A DNA stretch of 64,000 bases, taken from assembly GCA_028554795.2 (NCBI GenBank), contig CM068842.1:22230590-22294589 (forward strand), written 5' to 3'. The position numbers were made by a program, and so were the translations under genes. Of the stretch, positions 40,852-50,726 are shown in pieces (the stretch's first letter is position 1; every line of letters starts with the position of its first letter). The stretch comes from Sinohyriopsis cumingii (lineage: Eukaryota; Mollusca; Bivalvia; Unionida; Unionidae). Under the pieces are notes generated by a model. It did not search any database. It was given only the letters and a program-made list of their open reading frames with translations, and was not told the DNA's origin.

Positions 40852-41304
40852 CTAATGCTGGCACCTTCCTGGTCTGGCACCACACACACATCTTCGACTC
40901 CAGTCTCCTTGCCAATTCACCCTTGTTGCTGTAAGCGCAGAGGCGGGTTGAGTGGCTTCACTATTCCAATCTTCTGTCTCTGGAATAGTGAAGACTTCCC
41001 TTTCTCTTCTTCTATTTCTTATTCTAGGATGAATTGGCATCCTTACCTCCTGTTGTAAATGTGGTGTAGCTACAGGTTGGGGAGATGTTCTTGCCTTAGG
41101 TGTCACCTTGCACACAGGGTTCATCATAGGGTGACACCTGATCTCTCTCTTTCTTTCCTCCTCTTCTTTCATTTTTCTCTCTTCCTCCTCCTGTTCTATC
41201 CTGGCTTCTTCCACAAGGGCCTCCGCAGCCAGCTCGTTCAGGAGGCATCTGGCATATTCCAGGTGCATCTGGAGTTCAAAATGTTTTTCAAGTCTGCTAC
41301 TCAT
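40852..41304 (-). CDS. Accessory protein 2 with extended middle (copy C)
   Basis: A 150-residue protein, 25 to 47 residues longer than in A and B. The N-terminal helix (LEKHFELQMHLEYARCLLNE), the PETEDWNSEA segment and the C-terminal RCVCGARPGRCQH are conserved. The extra middle is not Glu-rich but Pro/Thr/Arg-containing (VTPKARTSPQPVATP, then RIRNRRRERE), so the linker has been replaced rather than just expanded. Confidence 0.8.
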   Translation of the reverse strand: MSSRLEKHFELQMHLEYARCLLNELAAEALVEEARIEQEEEERKMKEEEERKREIRCHPMMNPVCKVTPKARTSPQPVATPHLQQEVRMPIHPRIRNRRREREVFTIPETEDWNSEATQPASALTATRVNWQGDWSRRCVCGARPGRCQH

Positions 41305-41354
41305 TTTTATTGTTGATCAATCAACAAGGGTAGCTAGACTGTCCAGCGAGTTTC

Positions 41355-41394
41355 AATTTATAGTGAAAGCGTGGACGTGAAGGAAAACATCCCC
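41355..41394 (-). promoter_or_regulatory. Shared accessory promoter module, before accessory gene 2 (copy C)
   Basis: - strand: GGGGATGTTTTCC, TTCACGTCCACGCTTT (one change), CACTATAAATTG. Upstream spacer 41395-41740 contains the half-module AGGTCCGCGCGTTG and no gene. Confidence 0.75.
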
Positions 41395-41764
41395 ACTAAA
41401 AACATAAAATTGATCTTACCTAGATCATGACCAAACAACGCGCGGACCTAAAAGAAACACTCACTCACTTTTTTATACTACCCATTTCTATTCTAAAAAT
41501 TTTTTTCATTAATCACTTCAATATACTATCCACATATGCAAAGCAATCAAACCCCAAATCTACTCTCCCCACACGTCAAACAGCCCAAAAAACATGATCT
41601 TAATCTACTATCCACACCAACGTACGTGAGCATTTACAAACGCACAATCCTATACACAAACACATACCCTCACACTATAAAAAAGAGTCAGTGTTTATAT
41701 TCTCACTACTCTACCTACACACATTGGCAAATCGATTGTCATTTCTTTTCTAGAGTATTGGGGT

Positions 41765-41780
41765 AGCCCTGAAAAGGGCT
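41765..41780 (-). terminator. Histone-type 3' stem-loop after accessory gene 1 (copy C)
   Basis: AGCCCTTTTCAGGGCT on the - strand, separated from the stop by a long A-rich run; TAGAAAAGAAATGAC follows downstream. Confidence 0.8.
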
Positions 41781-41825
41781 GTTTTTTTTTGTTTTTTTTT
41801 TTTTTTGTTTGCTATGGCATTCTTT

Positions 41826-42191
41826 TTAGTTTCTAAGAATGCGATGTCCTCTGAGGATAGACTTTCTGACGATAGGTCTGCTTCTTCGGAAAGAGAAGAA
41901 GAACTCTTTGGTGTCGATACGACAATCGACAAAGCCTCTCTCAGGTTCAGGTTCCTGCTGCTGTTGCTGCTGCTGTTGTTGTTGTTGTTGCTGCTGTCTC
42001 TGAAGTCTGTACTTCTCTGTCCATTCTTCTTTCTCCCTGTTCACTTCTTCTCTGAAGAGCTCTTCTATCAAGTTTTCAGTAACTTTTAGCATTCTCACAT
42101 TCTCTATCTCTTCTGGCTTCGGTATCAGACTGTGTCTGACCCTATGCAAATTCACGTAGGCTTCGTTTAGCTTAGCTAGTTTGGAGCACAT
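41826..42191 (-). CDS. Accessory protein 1, coiled-coil with polyglutamine (copy C)
   Basis: A 121-residue protein from MCSKLAK. It has the longest Q tract of the three copies, and the following segment reads EPEPERGF instead of PEADRGF. N-terminal helix and basic tail are otherwise those of A and B. Confidence 0.78.
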   Translation of the reverse strand: MCSKLAKLNEAYVNLHRVRHSLIPKPEEIENVRMLKVTENLIEELFREEVNREKEEWTEKYRLQRQQQQQQQQQQQQQQEPEPERGFVDCRIDTKEFFFSFRRSRPIVRKSILRGHRILRN

Positions 42192-42243
42192 CTTCGTAGG
42201 AGGATGAGTCGACAATGGATGGTTAGACTGGAAACTCCCACCG

Positions 42244-42284
42244 GTTCTTAAAGTCAAAGCGCGGACGTGAAGGAAAACATCCCT
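42244..42284 (-). promoter_or_regulatory. Shared accessory promoter module, before accessory gene 1 (copy C)
   Basis: - strand: GGGATGTTTTCC, TTCACGTCCGCGCTTTG, ACTTTAAGAACCGG. The following 42285-42515 holds the AATAAA-bearing repeat family and no gene. Confidence 0.7.
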
Positions 42285-42526
42285 CCACGGTTTTCGAGCC
42301 GCAACGTTCAATCAGTGTCATGAGAGGGATAGTAAGAAGTCAAAGAGCATGAATCAACATTCTTATAGCCAAACAAAAGACAAAGGCATTTTTTTCAAAA
42401 CACAACATTTTTATTCAAAATCACTTAACATTAACCAAGAACTCTAACATTTTTTAACAATAATCCAACAATATAACATCAAACATTTTTTTCAAATGAC
42501 AAACATTTTTTTCAATTTACACTCTA

Positions 42527-42710
42527 CTTTAAACAGGGTTGTCAACGTTGTGAATGAAATTGTGATTTCCACTGTTGCAAGTCATTGAGTCATGGATGGA
42601 CACTACGTTTCCTAGCTGAAGACAACAAAATAAGCATACTAGTCACAAAATCAACGATTTACTTTCTCATCGTTTCTAGAAAAATCATGATCAAAATAAG
42701 TCACTAAATG
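42527..42710 (-). pseudogene. PRO: Protease remnant, catalytic part deleted (copy C)
   Basis: Sequence matching the last third of the copy B protease (from EHLVTHFDP onward, through the QQW/FHSQRC region to the stop) is present, but the His, Asp, Gln and Cys catalytic elements are gone. A deletion joins the acidic MED-family gene directly to this tail. A stop after NDEKVNR and further changes follow. Confidence 0.85.
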
Positions 42711-43133
42711 TTCTTTTGCTGATAATAAGTGATCAATTTCGATCTCGACTTTCTCTTTGAATTTGTCAAAGAGGGCTTTGATGTAATGGATTTCTTGAGT
42801 CGTTAATGGAGGACAGAAATGTTCACGCAAGTCTTTATACCACCAATGTAACACGTCTTTTTTAAACAGACTCCAAGCTTCGTCCAGATATTCGTTGAAT
42901 TTTTCTTCTTGACTGATGTTTTGACATTCATAGTAATCATGCTTCATCCATATCGTAACTGTGTCTGCCAGGTATGTAGCACAGTAGGAGACCAATTGCT
43001 GTTCTTGTTCTGGACATCTCGACTTGATCATGATGTCCTTTTCGTCTTTGTCTTCGGATTCTCCTTCCACGGTCTCCTCACATTTCATGTCTAAAGTTTC
43101 TCCACTAGGCAAAGAGGGATAACAGTCTTCCAT
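42651..43133 (-). CDS. MED-family protein fused to protease tail (copy C)
   Basis: A 160-residue frame. Residues 1-137 correspond to the copy B MED-family protein (MEDCYPSLPSGETLDM; CQNISQEEKFNEYLDEAWSL; LTTQEIHYIKALF), with clear divergence. The last ~20 residues (EHLVTYFDHDFSRND) come from the protease gene through deletion. Whether the chimera is functional is unknown. Starts five bases after the capsid stop. Confidence 0.75.
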   Translation of the reverse strand: MEDCYPSLPSGETLDMKCEETVEGESEDKDEKDIMIKSRCPEQEQQLVSYCATYLADTVTIWMKHDYYECQNISQEEKFNEYLDEAWSLFKKDVLHWWYKDLREHFCPPLTTQEIHYIKALFDKFKEKVEIEIDHLLSAKEHLVTYFDHDFSRNDEKVNR

Positions 43134-43138
43134 GGCTT

Positions 43139-44464
43139 CTAATAGTCTAGAATGACTTCTCTCAAACTGTTGATTTCTATGGTATTGTCGAATTCTGCAT
43201 ACAGGAGGACGTTCACTGTGTGATCTGGAGGTGGATATGCAAACTGAAGTTCCACACGAATCTGGCCCGATTTTATAGGGTGGAAATGTCCCTCGTCGCT
43301 GCCTTGGTCTGGAGTGAAATCAAAACCCCACAAAGCATAGCCTCCTGCATAATCGTCGTACGAAATACCGTGACTGGTGTTGGTTCCTAACTGTCCCGTG
43401 GCTTCGTACAGGGACAAGTACGATCTCAAATAATTCTTTGCGACACCAAAGTTGGGCTCAAAGGGTCGGGTACACAAGGTCTTGCCGTCGCGACTGACTT
43501 CGATCTTGGACACATTGTAATGTTGAAACTCAAAAGGATTTTGATCGTGGGTTCCATTGAAGGCTGAATTCCTGACGATACCAACAACCAAACGCTTGGG
43601 TAACTGTCCTTGAAACAGATGATCTTCGATCATAGATCGCTGTCCAGCGGGAATGGTGAACGCTTTCACTTCTACGCGTCGTATCGGATACTTGGCGGTC
43701 GTTCTGCTCAACGTCTGACTGACGTCGTTTCCCACTTTAGGTAACACTTCCACACGACGCACGTAAAGTCGGGCTTCTTGAATGATAGTTTTGTATTCGT
43801 TGGCATGGGCCATCAAATGGAAAGCGGCACTGCTACGATTCAGTCTCAGACGGATATCCACCCCGTTCAGCAAATACTTTTCTTGTAACCACATGTCCAA
43901 ATGCAAACGATCCATCAGTTCTAAACTTCGCCCTTGCAGAATTTTCTTACGACGTTCGTTAAACCCCACATTGTGAGGATTGTCATCTTCTGTCAAGACT
44001 GTGTCGCTAAACGTGCCTACACCTGCCGTGTCAGGTTTCCATACCACGCAAGCATCCAGATGAGTATTCTTGGCTTCTTTTCCGTACGTCAAGAGATTTT
44101 CCAAGTAGGCACGATATGGGTAAGTAACCATGCTGCTGATGACCAGTTTGTTATTCAAGTACAAGTCCACTCCACTGAACAAGGAATGCATGAAATTGTT
44201 GACAGGAGCTACTCTAGCATCGCCTCCTGGATTGGTGTTGTCCGTTTTGATCACTTTCACTTTCAAATACAGGTAACTGCTATTCAGATCGATGTAATCT
44301 TCGGGTTGTCCTTTGATTTCAAACTCGATGGGAGCGGAATCCGTCGAAGAGGAGACGGGATGAAATTCCACCCATTGGGATTCTTGCATCGTCATCATGG
44401 TAGGGAGCATGGCAAAGAGATCCAGTTCCGACTTGGAACAAGCACAAGACTCTCGGTGCATCAT
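43139..44464 (-). CDS. MCP: Major capsid protein, intact (copy C)
   Basis: A 441-residue uninterrupted frame from MMHRESCACS to LREVILDY. It keeps PIEFEIKGQPEDYIDL, VDLYLNNKLV, MDRLHLDMW and GHFHPIKSGQIRVE, and diverges from copy B mainly in two surface-like loops (about residues 70-85 and 155-185), as expected of exposed capsid loops. It would form the hexameric shell as trimers of double jelly-rolls, by analogy with the family. Confidence 0.95.
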   Translation of the reverse strand: MMHRESCACSKSELDLFAMLPTMMTMQESQWVEFHPVSSSTDSAPIEFEIKGQPEDYIDLNSSYLYLKVKVIKTDNTNPGGDARVAPVNNFMHSLFSGVDLYLNNKLVISSMVTYPYRAYLENLLTYGKEAKNTHLDACVVWKPDTAGVGTFSDTVLTEDDNPHNVGFNERRKKILQGRSLELMDRLHLDMWLQEKYLLNGVDIRLRLNRSSAAFHLMAHANEYKTIIQEARLYVRRVEVLPKVGNDVSQTLSRTTAKYPIRRVEVKAFTIPAGQRSMIEDHLFQGQLPKRLVVGIVRNSAFNGTHDQNPFEFQHYNVSKIEVSRDGKTLCTRPFEPNFGVAKNYLRSYLSLYEATGQLGTNTSHGISYDDYAGGYALWGFDFTPDQGSDEGHFHPIKSGQIRVELQFAYPPPDHTVNVLLYAEFDNTIEINSLREVILDY

Positions 44465-44477
44465 TTTGTTCTGTGTC

Positions 44478-44903
44478 TCAATAATCGAAAACGTCTAAGT
44501 CTCGAACGGTTCTTCTTTTCTTTGTCTTTCTCGCTTTAGACGTGTGAAGTCTGGTGAAAGGGTGTTTTCTTCGTCGTCTCTTTCTGCCTTGTCCTTGCTG
44601 AATGCTTGACTCGGTAGCGTGCAGGGCATTTATAGGTGTTTCGCGTCGGTCCAAAAGGTCTTTGCCCGTTTGCAGCAAGACATTTTTGCCTGCCCTCATG
44701 AAGGCTTCTTTAGGGTTTTGTTTGTCGATGATGACATTTTGGAGAAATTCTTTGCCTTGCGTCAGTGCCGCATCTTTCAAGGCGTGCAATCCGCGTGTCA
44801 CCATCGGTTTCAACACCGGGGCCACCGAACGAAAGGCCGATTTTAACATATCTCCTAAACCGCGTCCTCGCTGTCGAGCAACCCCTCGGTACACTGGATA
44901 CAT
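44478..44903 (-). CDS. Small basic virion-type protein (copy C)
   Basis: A 141-residue protein. MYPVYRGVARQRGRGLGD start, amphipathic helices and a basic tail (KRRRRKHPF) as in copy B, with three extra residues in the tail. Lies three bases after the penton stop and 14 before the capsid ATG. Confidence 0.8.
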   Translation of the reverse strand: MYPVYRGVARQRGRGLGDMLKSAFRSVAPVLKPMVTRGLHALKDAALTQGKEFLQNVIIDKQNPKEAFMRAGKNVLLQTGKDLLDRRETPINALHATESSIQQGQGRKRRRRKHPFTRLHTSKARKTKKRRTVRDLDVFDY

Positions 44904-44906
44904 GAC

Positions 44907-45839
44907 TTACGAGTCGTGAGAGAACCGTTTTCGAAAATGGAGTTTCACCGTGACTTTTCCTTTGGTGAATGGAATATTTTGTCCCAGAACTCCTTTTATA
45001 GCAATGTTGACCGTGTCCAAATACGACTTGCTGACAGGCAAATAGTGAGGATGGACAAATTCGCGGTGAACGTGATAAGTGTTTCCACCTTCCTCGTCAG
45101 TGACCGTGGCAGAATACACTTTAAAAGGAATGACACGCAGTAACGGTGCGGAGGTGTGTCCCACCACGTTGTACTCCACCACATCGGAATACACAAACAT
45201 CAAATTCAGTCCTTGGTTCAGTTCTACCGGGGCACGAAATAACTTGCTAAAAGACTCGTTGTCGTAAACGATTGGTAATTCGTTTTTCTTGAGCATGGCC
45301 ATTCTCATGTCCATGTCTCCGCCCAACATGTCAAACAATTCAGGACAAAATAAAATGGACAGGATTTTACTCCCGTCAAATTTCATCAAGAAGCGACGAG
45401 CTGCTTTGTGGTATTCCATGGTGACACTTTTTTTGACACTCTCCAAAGCTTTTAGAAACACGACATTAAATCTGGAGGTTATGGTGCTCACCAAATGTTG
45501 ACCACTAAAATAATAGCCTGGAGGAATGAACAAGTGATAGGTGGTGTACTTTTGATTTTTTGTGCCAGGGGTTTTCTTGTCATATTTGCCATAGGTATCC
45601 AAGTACTGTTGCAATTGTTCGTCATGAACTTCTACATCAAAAACATTTTGATCGGGAAGGACATTGAGGACTTGGGTCGGGTGAATGATTTCTACTAAAG
45701 CCACTTCCCAATGGGCTTCGTGATCTAATGGGATGGTCTGAGGTAATTTGGCCATGTAACAGCACAACGTGTTGTTGGGAAACACCTCCATGGAACTGTC
45801 ACTGGGTAAGGTTAAGTAAAATTGGTTTTGGTGACTCAT
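44907..45839 (-). CDS. mCP: Penton-like minor capsid protein (copy C)
   Basis: A 310-residue intact frame with the FYLTLPSDSSMEVFP start and WEVALVEIIHP, and the same C-terminal VTVKLHFRKRF as copy B. The main differences cluster at residues 85-100, a probable surface loop. Its ATG overlaps the previous stop as ATGA. Confidence 0.93.
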   Translation of the reverse strand: MSHQNQFYLTLPSDSSMEVFPNNTLCCYMAKLPQTIPLDHEAHWEVALVEIIHPTQVLNVLPDQNVFDVEVHDEQLQQYLDTYGKYDKKTPGTKNQKYTTYHLFIPPGYYFSGQHLVSTITSRFNVVFLKALESVKKSVTMEYHKAARRFLMKFDGSKILSILFCPELFDMLGGDMDMRMAMLKKNELPIVYDNESFSKLFRAPVELNQGLNLMFVYSDVVEYNVVGHTSAPLLRVIPFKVYSATVTDEEGGNTYHVHREFVHPHYLPVSKSYLDTVNIAIKGVLGQNIPFTKGKVTVKLHFRKRFSHDS

Positions 45840-46252
45840 AATTTCAGAGTTCTGTGGCTGTCCGAGGGGTTACTGGACGTCAGAGGCGTGTCTCCGCCCA
45901 AAATGGGGTTCTGGTTGTGGTTGTTGTTGGAGTGGTGACTGGCACTGGCACTGGACACAAGGTTCCCGTGGTTCCCGTTCGAAGAGAATTTCAGGGAGGG
46001 ATTAGGAAGCAGGTAACCAATGCAACTGCTCAATAAAATGGTCCACAATTGTTTGTCTCCTTGTTGCAAACTCAAATTGGCAATGGCTGCCCCGATGACA
46101 CAATACACCACGAAGATTTGGCAGAAAAAGACGATTTGCGTTTTAGGCACTCGTTCTCCGCACCACAGCCACAAGGGTTGTTTTTGTAAATCTTGCAGAG
46201 AAGAACTAGGTGAAGGAGTGGTCGACGTAGCTGCGTCTGTGTGAAAGGGCAT
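45836..46252 (-). CDS. Two-pass membrane protein (copy C)
   Basis: A 138-residue intact frame from MPFHTDAATS, with two hydrophobic segments (FFCQIFVVYCVIG and LWTILLSSCIGYLLP) and the Asn/His/Ser tail. Further upstream in-frame codons belong to the frameshifted end of the integrase gene. Confidence 0.85.
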   Translation of the reverse strand: MPFHTDAATSTTPSPSSSLQDLQKQPLWLWCGERVPKTQIVFFCQIFVVYCVIGAAIANLSLQQGDKQLWTILLSSCIGYLLPNPSLKFSSNGNHGNLVSSASASHHSNNNHNQNPILGGDTPLTSSNPSDSHRTLKL

Positions 46253-47366
46253 GATGGTCACTTCTTTTTTTAGTCGATGACTTGCGAAGCGTCGATCCAA
46301 GAATCAAAACTGGGTGGATATCCTTTCCAACGTACTTTACTTCTTTGACACTTCGTTTGCCTACTTTACGGGTTCTGCGTTCGAGAATGCGTTCGATGTC
46401 GTACACGTCGTCTTCTTTTTTGGTGACACGTTCTAACTCGGGCAAATAAAACGTTCCTTTGAGCACTTCTCCGTTCATGTCTTCCAATTTATAGAGGGCA
46501 GGATGACGGCCATGCACTCGTCCAGTGACACGAAACAATTCGGTCGTCCAGTTAGGTAAGTAACCTTTGTCGAAAGTGCATTTGGTTTTGCCAATGCGCA
46601 CCCAATCTCCTACGGTCAACTCTCCACTTTTCGTGGGGACAACCCTCGTCGGGGACGTACCAAACAGGCGCTCAAACACCAACACTTCGTTGTCGGGAGT
46701 CACTTCTTGCGGGGCACGTCCGATGCTTCGATGGTAAGATTGGTTGTACGCTTGCACCAGGTACGGTAAGATGTCGATGTACTTTAGAGTGTGGTGATGC
46801 GTAAAATATTTCCACATGCGTTCTTTCAAAGTGCGTTGAAAACGTTCCACGATGCTGGCTTTGGTTTCGGGATTCTCGGTGGTAAAAAAATGAATGTCAC
46901 GTTTCTTTAATTCTTTTTGGAAAGCTTGGTTCAGAAATTCGGTACCTTTGTCCGTTTGCCATCGAAGAGGGTGACGACCACTTTGTTTCAACACTCGTTG
47001 CAGGGCTCGCACTAACTCGCTGCTCGATTTGGAAGTCAAGGGCACGACCCAGGCAAATTTGGAAAAGACGTCGATGACACAAAACAAATATTTGTAGCCA
47101 CGATTGTAGCTGGCCAAATGAGAGACATCGGCTAAATCGGCTTGCCATTGATGATCGATGCCTTCCACTCGGGTGCGACTTCTGGCAAACTTGCGTCGAA
47201 TGGGTTTGTGTAAAGTGTAGGTAGCTTGTTCTTGTAACCATCGTTGCACTTGAGGTAAACGGAGACTTTTCAATCGAGTTTTGGCAGCACGATACAATTT
47301 TTGAACTCCTGCGTAACCTGCAGGATGAGAGGGATCGTAGTAAATGCTGGCTAAGACTTTTTCCAT
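46206..47366 (-). CDS. INT: Retroviral-type integrase, catalytic core intact, chromodomain frameshifted (copy C)
   Basis: A 386-residue frame. Catalytic residues are Asp77 in QADLADVS, Asp139 in WQTDKGTEF and Glu174 in ASIVERF, the last two 35 residues apart as in DDE integrases. No clear HHCC zinc domain precedes them. The chromodomain begins (VYDIERILERR) but a one-base loss near 46344 shifts the frame before the WKGY strand, so the last 42 residues are unrelated and run past the normal end into the next gene. The core may be active but the chromatin-reading end is lost. Confidence 0.92.
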   Translation of the reverse strand: MEKVLASIYYDPSHPAGYAGVQKLYRAAKTRLKSLRLPQVQRWLQEQATYTLHKPIRRKFARSRTRVEGIDHQWQADLADVSHLASYNRGYKYLFCVIDVFSKFAWVVPLTSKSSSELVRALQRVLKQSGRHPLRWQTDKGTEFLNQAFQKELKKRDIHFFTTENPETKASIVERFQRTLKERMWKYFTHHHTLKYIDILPYLVQAYNQSYHRSIGRAPQEVTPDNEVLVFERLFGTSPTRVVPTKSGELTVGDWVRIGKTKCTFDKGYLPNWTTELFRVTGRVHGRHPALYKLEDMNGEVLKGTFYLPELERVTKKEDDVYDIERILERRTRKVGKRSVKEVKYVGKDIHPVLILGSTLRKSSTKKRSDHHALSHRRSYVDHSFT

Positions 47367-47393
47367 TTTTTTGTGTTTGTGTGTTAATCAGAC

Positions 47394-48027
47394 ACCCACT
47401 CTTGGAGGATGCAACTCTTTTTCTCTTGGGGTACTTTCTTGGATTGCAGTGCTTTGCGTGTGCGACCGGCAATAGGTGTTGAAGAGAAGGATGTCTGAGC
47501 GGGGGATATCGGTTCTTGTTTCACTTCTGTCTACACTTCTGTCTTCACTTTCTTTTTCTCTTGTGATGAAGAAGGAGTGGCCATCATCTTTTTAATCCAT
47601 CCAATTCTGGAGGTAGGTGGTGTTGTTAACTTGCGTACTTTTTCGGTGGAGTTTGAAGCCCTTCTTCTTCTTCTTCTCCTTTTTCTGTCTTGGTCACTGG
47701 TAGTGGTGGTACTGGAACTGGTACTGGTACTGGTGATGGTGCTGGACTTTTCATCAAGGTCTTAAAATCTTTCAAAGTGGGTAGAGCTGTTTCGTCTAAA
47801 GCTTTCTGGTGAAAGAGTTGCAGTCGTTGCAAGAGTTGATCGTACTTTTGCGATTTTTCTGTTTCGGACAAATCTTGGAGATCCATCAAGGACTGCAATT
47901 CGTGTTGTAACTGGGACATCTCGCTCAAATGGGGATTGGGAGGTAAATGCGGGGTGCGTTGTTCTTGCCACCGATGGTATTCCATCCATCGTTTGTAAGG
48001 CACTAAAGCTAGTTTTCGTCCTTCCAT
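47394..48027 (-). pseudogene. Coiled-coil / PxP-repeat protein, broken (copy C)
   Basis: Homologue of the 211-residue copy B gene, from MEGRKLALVPYKRW to a SCILQEWV-like end. The frame is continuous for 133 residues, then a one-base loss near 47643 shifts it, and a TAG at 47531-47533 lies in the KTEVKTEVK repeats. The PVPVPV repeat is longer than in B. Confidence 0.85.
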
Positions 48028-48076
48028 GGGGTTGTCAGGGATCGATTCTGAGGTATTGGGACTTCCGAGGGCCTTT

Positions 48077-48481
48077 TTATCTTGCTCCCACCAGTTCTCC
48101 CAACATGGTTCCCAAGACTCCTTCCAGTAAGGGACCTAACAAGAGGGGTAAAATGCCTCCACGTTGGACCAACATCTTCTTCTTTTGACGAATGGGAATT
48201 TTCTTTTGAACCATTTGGCGAAGAACGTGACGATGTTTACCTAAGCATTGTTTCTGGTGTTTGGACAAAGGGATCGTGCCTTTCAAGACGTTCAAGCAGC
48301 ATTCGCACACGGTATCGATGACCTCTTTGGAGGCCGATTGAATGAGTTGTTTTCGTAGGGGTGGAGAAGCTTTGGACAGGACAGATAACATGTCCCCATG
48401 TTTAACTAAACGAGGAGGCAGACCTTTTCTTTTCTTTCCTTGGGGCTGTTTAGAAGAGGGATGTTTTCTGGAGGGCGACAT
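48077..48481 (-). CDS. Small basic protein with hydrophobic Gly-rich C-terminus (copy C)
   Basis: A 134-residue intact frame. It differs from B by seven additional residues in the basic N-terminus (HPSSKQP region) and by single changes in the hydrophobic end (ILPLLLGPLLEGVLGTML). Confidence 0.78.
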   Translation of the reverse strand: MSPSRKHPSSKQPQGKKRKGLPPRLVKHGDMLSVLSKASPPLRKQLIQSASKEVIDTVCECCLNVLKGTIPLSKHQKQCLGKHRHVLRQMVQKKIPIRQKKKMLVQRGGILPLLLGPLLEGVLGTMLGELVGAR

Positions 48482-48536
48482 CTTTGAGTCTTCAGCACCA
48501 AAAACACTGATACCCCTACTTGGTCACAAACCTTTT

Positions 48537-49457
48537 TTATACTGGGACGCGTCGCCACTGATTGTCTTTACGTCGTATCAGTTTGAGGACAGGCATGACA
48601 CGTCGTGCAGGGGTACGTAACGGACTAAATCGAGCCAGTTCTTGCTTGGACAAATCCAGTAAACTTTGTAACATGCCCGATCTTTCTTGGACTTTGATTT
48701 TGGGAGAAGGTACTTTGTGAGCAGCAGCCACTGCCACTAAATTGGAGGGTCCTGCCACTGGGGAAGTTCTTCTTGGGGTCATCAACGGAGATGTTCTTGG
48801 TGTGATCAACGTCTCCAAGTACTCTTCAGTTCTTGGTGTCATCAACGGAGAAGTGGATCAACTTGAGGCTGCCGAAGACGCAGTCACCGCCGTGGCAGGT
48901 CGTGCTTTGCGAGTGAAAAGTTGCGTCCTGGCCGAAGTGCCCCTCTTGCGACTAGTTTTCTTCTGTGGACTTTTCTTTTTCTGGGGGCTTCTTTTCTTTT
49001 TCCGGGGTGGCGTCTGGTAAGAGGAGGGTCCCGCCACTGGAGAAGTTCTCTTTGGGGACCTGGTCTTTTTCTTCTTCTTGGAGCTTCGTTTGACTTTTTT
49101 CTTGGGGAGAAGTTTGGGGGCATTAGGATCCCATCTTAAGAGTGAGCGAATGATGACCCCTCCTAGAGTACCGCTCCCTCCAGGTTTCAAAATGATTTGT
49201 TTTTTGGTTTGAGTGTCGATGCGGGGATCGGCCAGTTGGGTCAAAGCGACTTTGTTTCGATCAAAAAAACGTTTGGTTTGATGAGGAATCTGAATGATTC
49301 CTTGGAGTAATTGACGTGCCGTCACCGTGAACCATCGTAAGACTTCTTTGAGACTAGCTTCTAAGACACGAGCTCGTGTTTGTGGATTTTTTTCGCGACT
49401 GATGCCATACAAGGCACGAATCAATTTGACGGGAAGATGCGACTGAAGGGACGTCAT
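48537..49457 (-). pseudogene. Lys-rich putative core protein with one in-frame stop (copy C)
   Basis: The frame from MTSLQSHLPV runs 199 residues to a TGA at 48858-48860 within the Ser-rich linker (copy B has TCA there). It then continues in the same frame to the conserved C-terminal helix. The basic low-complexity block is shorter than in B. An apparent upstream start at 49463 is TTG. Confidence 0.85.
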
Positions 49458-49525
49458 GTTCAAAATGTGTGTGAGACAGACGAAAAGGGTCTGAGGTTTT
49501 TATAGATTTTTTTTGTGGAGTGAAA

Positions 49526-50254
49526 TTAAGTCGAGGACGGAGACGTGTACAGGACAGGCCCTCCGTCTTGGCACCAGTGGTGAAACAAGTGGGTACGAAA
49601 TCGCAAATCCTCGGGGGTCGTAGGTTTCAAATCGACGAGTAAATAGGCGTGTGGAGTTTGAGTGGCATCGTCGTACGCCTGAGTCAGCCAAGGTGTCCCT
49701 AACTGTTTGGCTAAGACTTGCACTTGCGATTTATGTCGAGGGCTTTTAAACAAGACCACGTAATGCGCATTGAGACTGATGGTGCGATTGGCTTTACTTT
49801 GTTGAAACAAATTTTGGGTGATGTAAACGACACTGGCATTACGGTGATGCCCTTTGCGCGTGAACCACAGTTTAATTTCTTCTTCGTCTTCTCCTAACAT
49901 GTCGTCAAAAATGACCAAATGGGTTTGACGGGAGTCAGACACGATGCCGTCGTCTTCTTTAGGAATGCCTTCCACAAACACGATGGAATCGCCTTGACTT
50001 TCTCGCAAGAGGCTGTACGCCGATTGCCACTCTTTGTAACACCACACGATCCGCTGAGGTGGTGGATCGATCAAATGATGTTTATGTTCGATCAAACGTT
50101 TGACGAATTCGGTTTTGCCTGAACCGCTAGGTCCTGCAATGAGCATTTTAAAGAGATGACGAAGATACAAAGCCTCCCAACTGGCACGATCTAAGTGTTC
50201 GTCGATGACTTTGACAGTAGAGGAAGAGGGAGCAGAGACAGCAGAGGTAGCCAT
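49526..50254 (-). CDS. ATPase: FtsK/HerA-type DNA-packaging ATPase (copy C)
   Basis: A 242-residue intact frame with Walker A GPSGSGKT (41-48) and Walker B LVIFDDML (about 117-118). It differs from B at some ten positions and in the last few residues. Its survival while the polymerase of the same copy has decayed is notable. Confidence 0.95.
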   Translation of the reverse strand: MATSAVSAPSSSTVKVIDEHLDRASWEALYLRHLFKMLIAGPSGSGKTEFVKRLIEHKHHLIDPPPQRIVWCYKEWQSAYSLLRESQGDSIVFVEGIPKEDDGIVSDSRQTHLVIFDDMLGEDEEEIKLWFTRKGHHRNASVVYITQNLFQQSKANRTISLNAHYVVLFKSPRHKSQVQVLAKQLGTPWLTQAYDDATQTPHAYLLVDLKPTTPEDLRFRTHLFHHWCQDGGPVLYTSPSST

Positions 50255-50267
50255 AGTGTCTGGAATG

Positions 50268-50711
50268 TCACTTGTGACACGAAAACAAACAAGACCAGAG
50301 TTTATATACTTTTTTCAGAACACGTTTATTGAATGTTTCAAACATGAATACGAAAGACAAAAAAATACATAAAAGCCAAAGGCTTAAGTACAAGGATAAA
50401 AGGCACATGATAACCATCAACGTGGAATAAACACAAGTGTCTGTACAACATGTTTTGGGTAATGTTCTGACCAGTTCTATAGGGGGTAAGGTCACACAAG
50501 TGTCCTCCCGAAAGGGTCTTTCAGGCCTGTCCACGACAGTCCCGTCCTGGGTGATGGGTTCTTCTGGCACCGTCACTAACAGAGGTTGAAAAGTCGCAAG
50601 GCTCACAATCGCATTCCACTTCAGAAGCCCCACACTTGAATTGTGCCTGTCTAAACTTGTTTTGAGTTTCTCTAAAAGTATGCATCTTGTTCGCTCGGTC
50701 TTGGTAGTCAC
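50268..50711 (-). pseudogene. Single-pass membrane protein, N-terminus frame uncertain (copy C)
   Basis: The core (VTVPEEPITQDGTVVDRPER to MVIMCLLSLYLSLWLLCIF) is homologous to the 97-residue copy B protein. The open frame begins with a GTG codon. The nearest ATG, near 50685, is in another frame, so the N-terminus looks frameshifted relative to B. Length variation in an A-run extends the C-terminus by about 20 residues past the B stop. Confidence 0.65.
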
Positions 50712-50726
50712 AATGAACTATCGATC

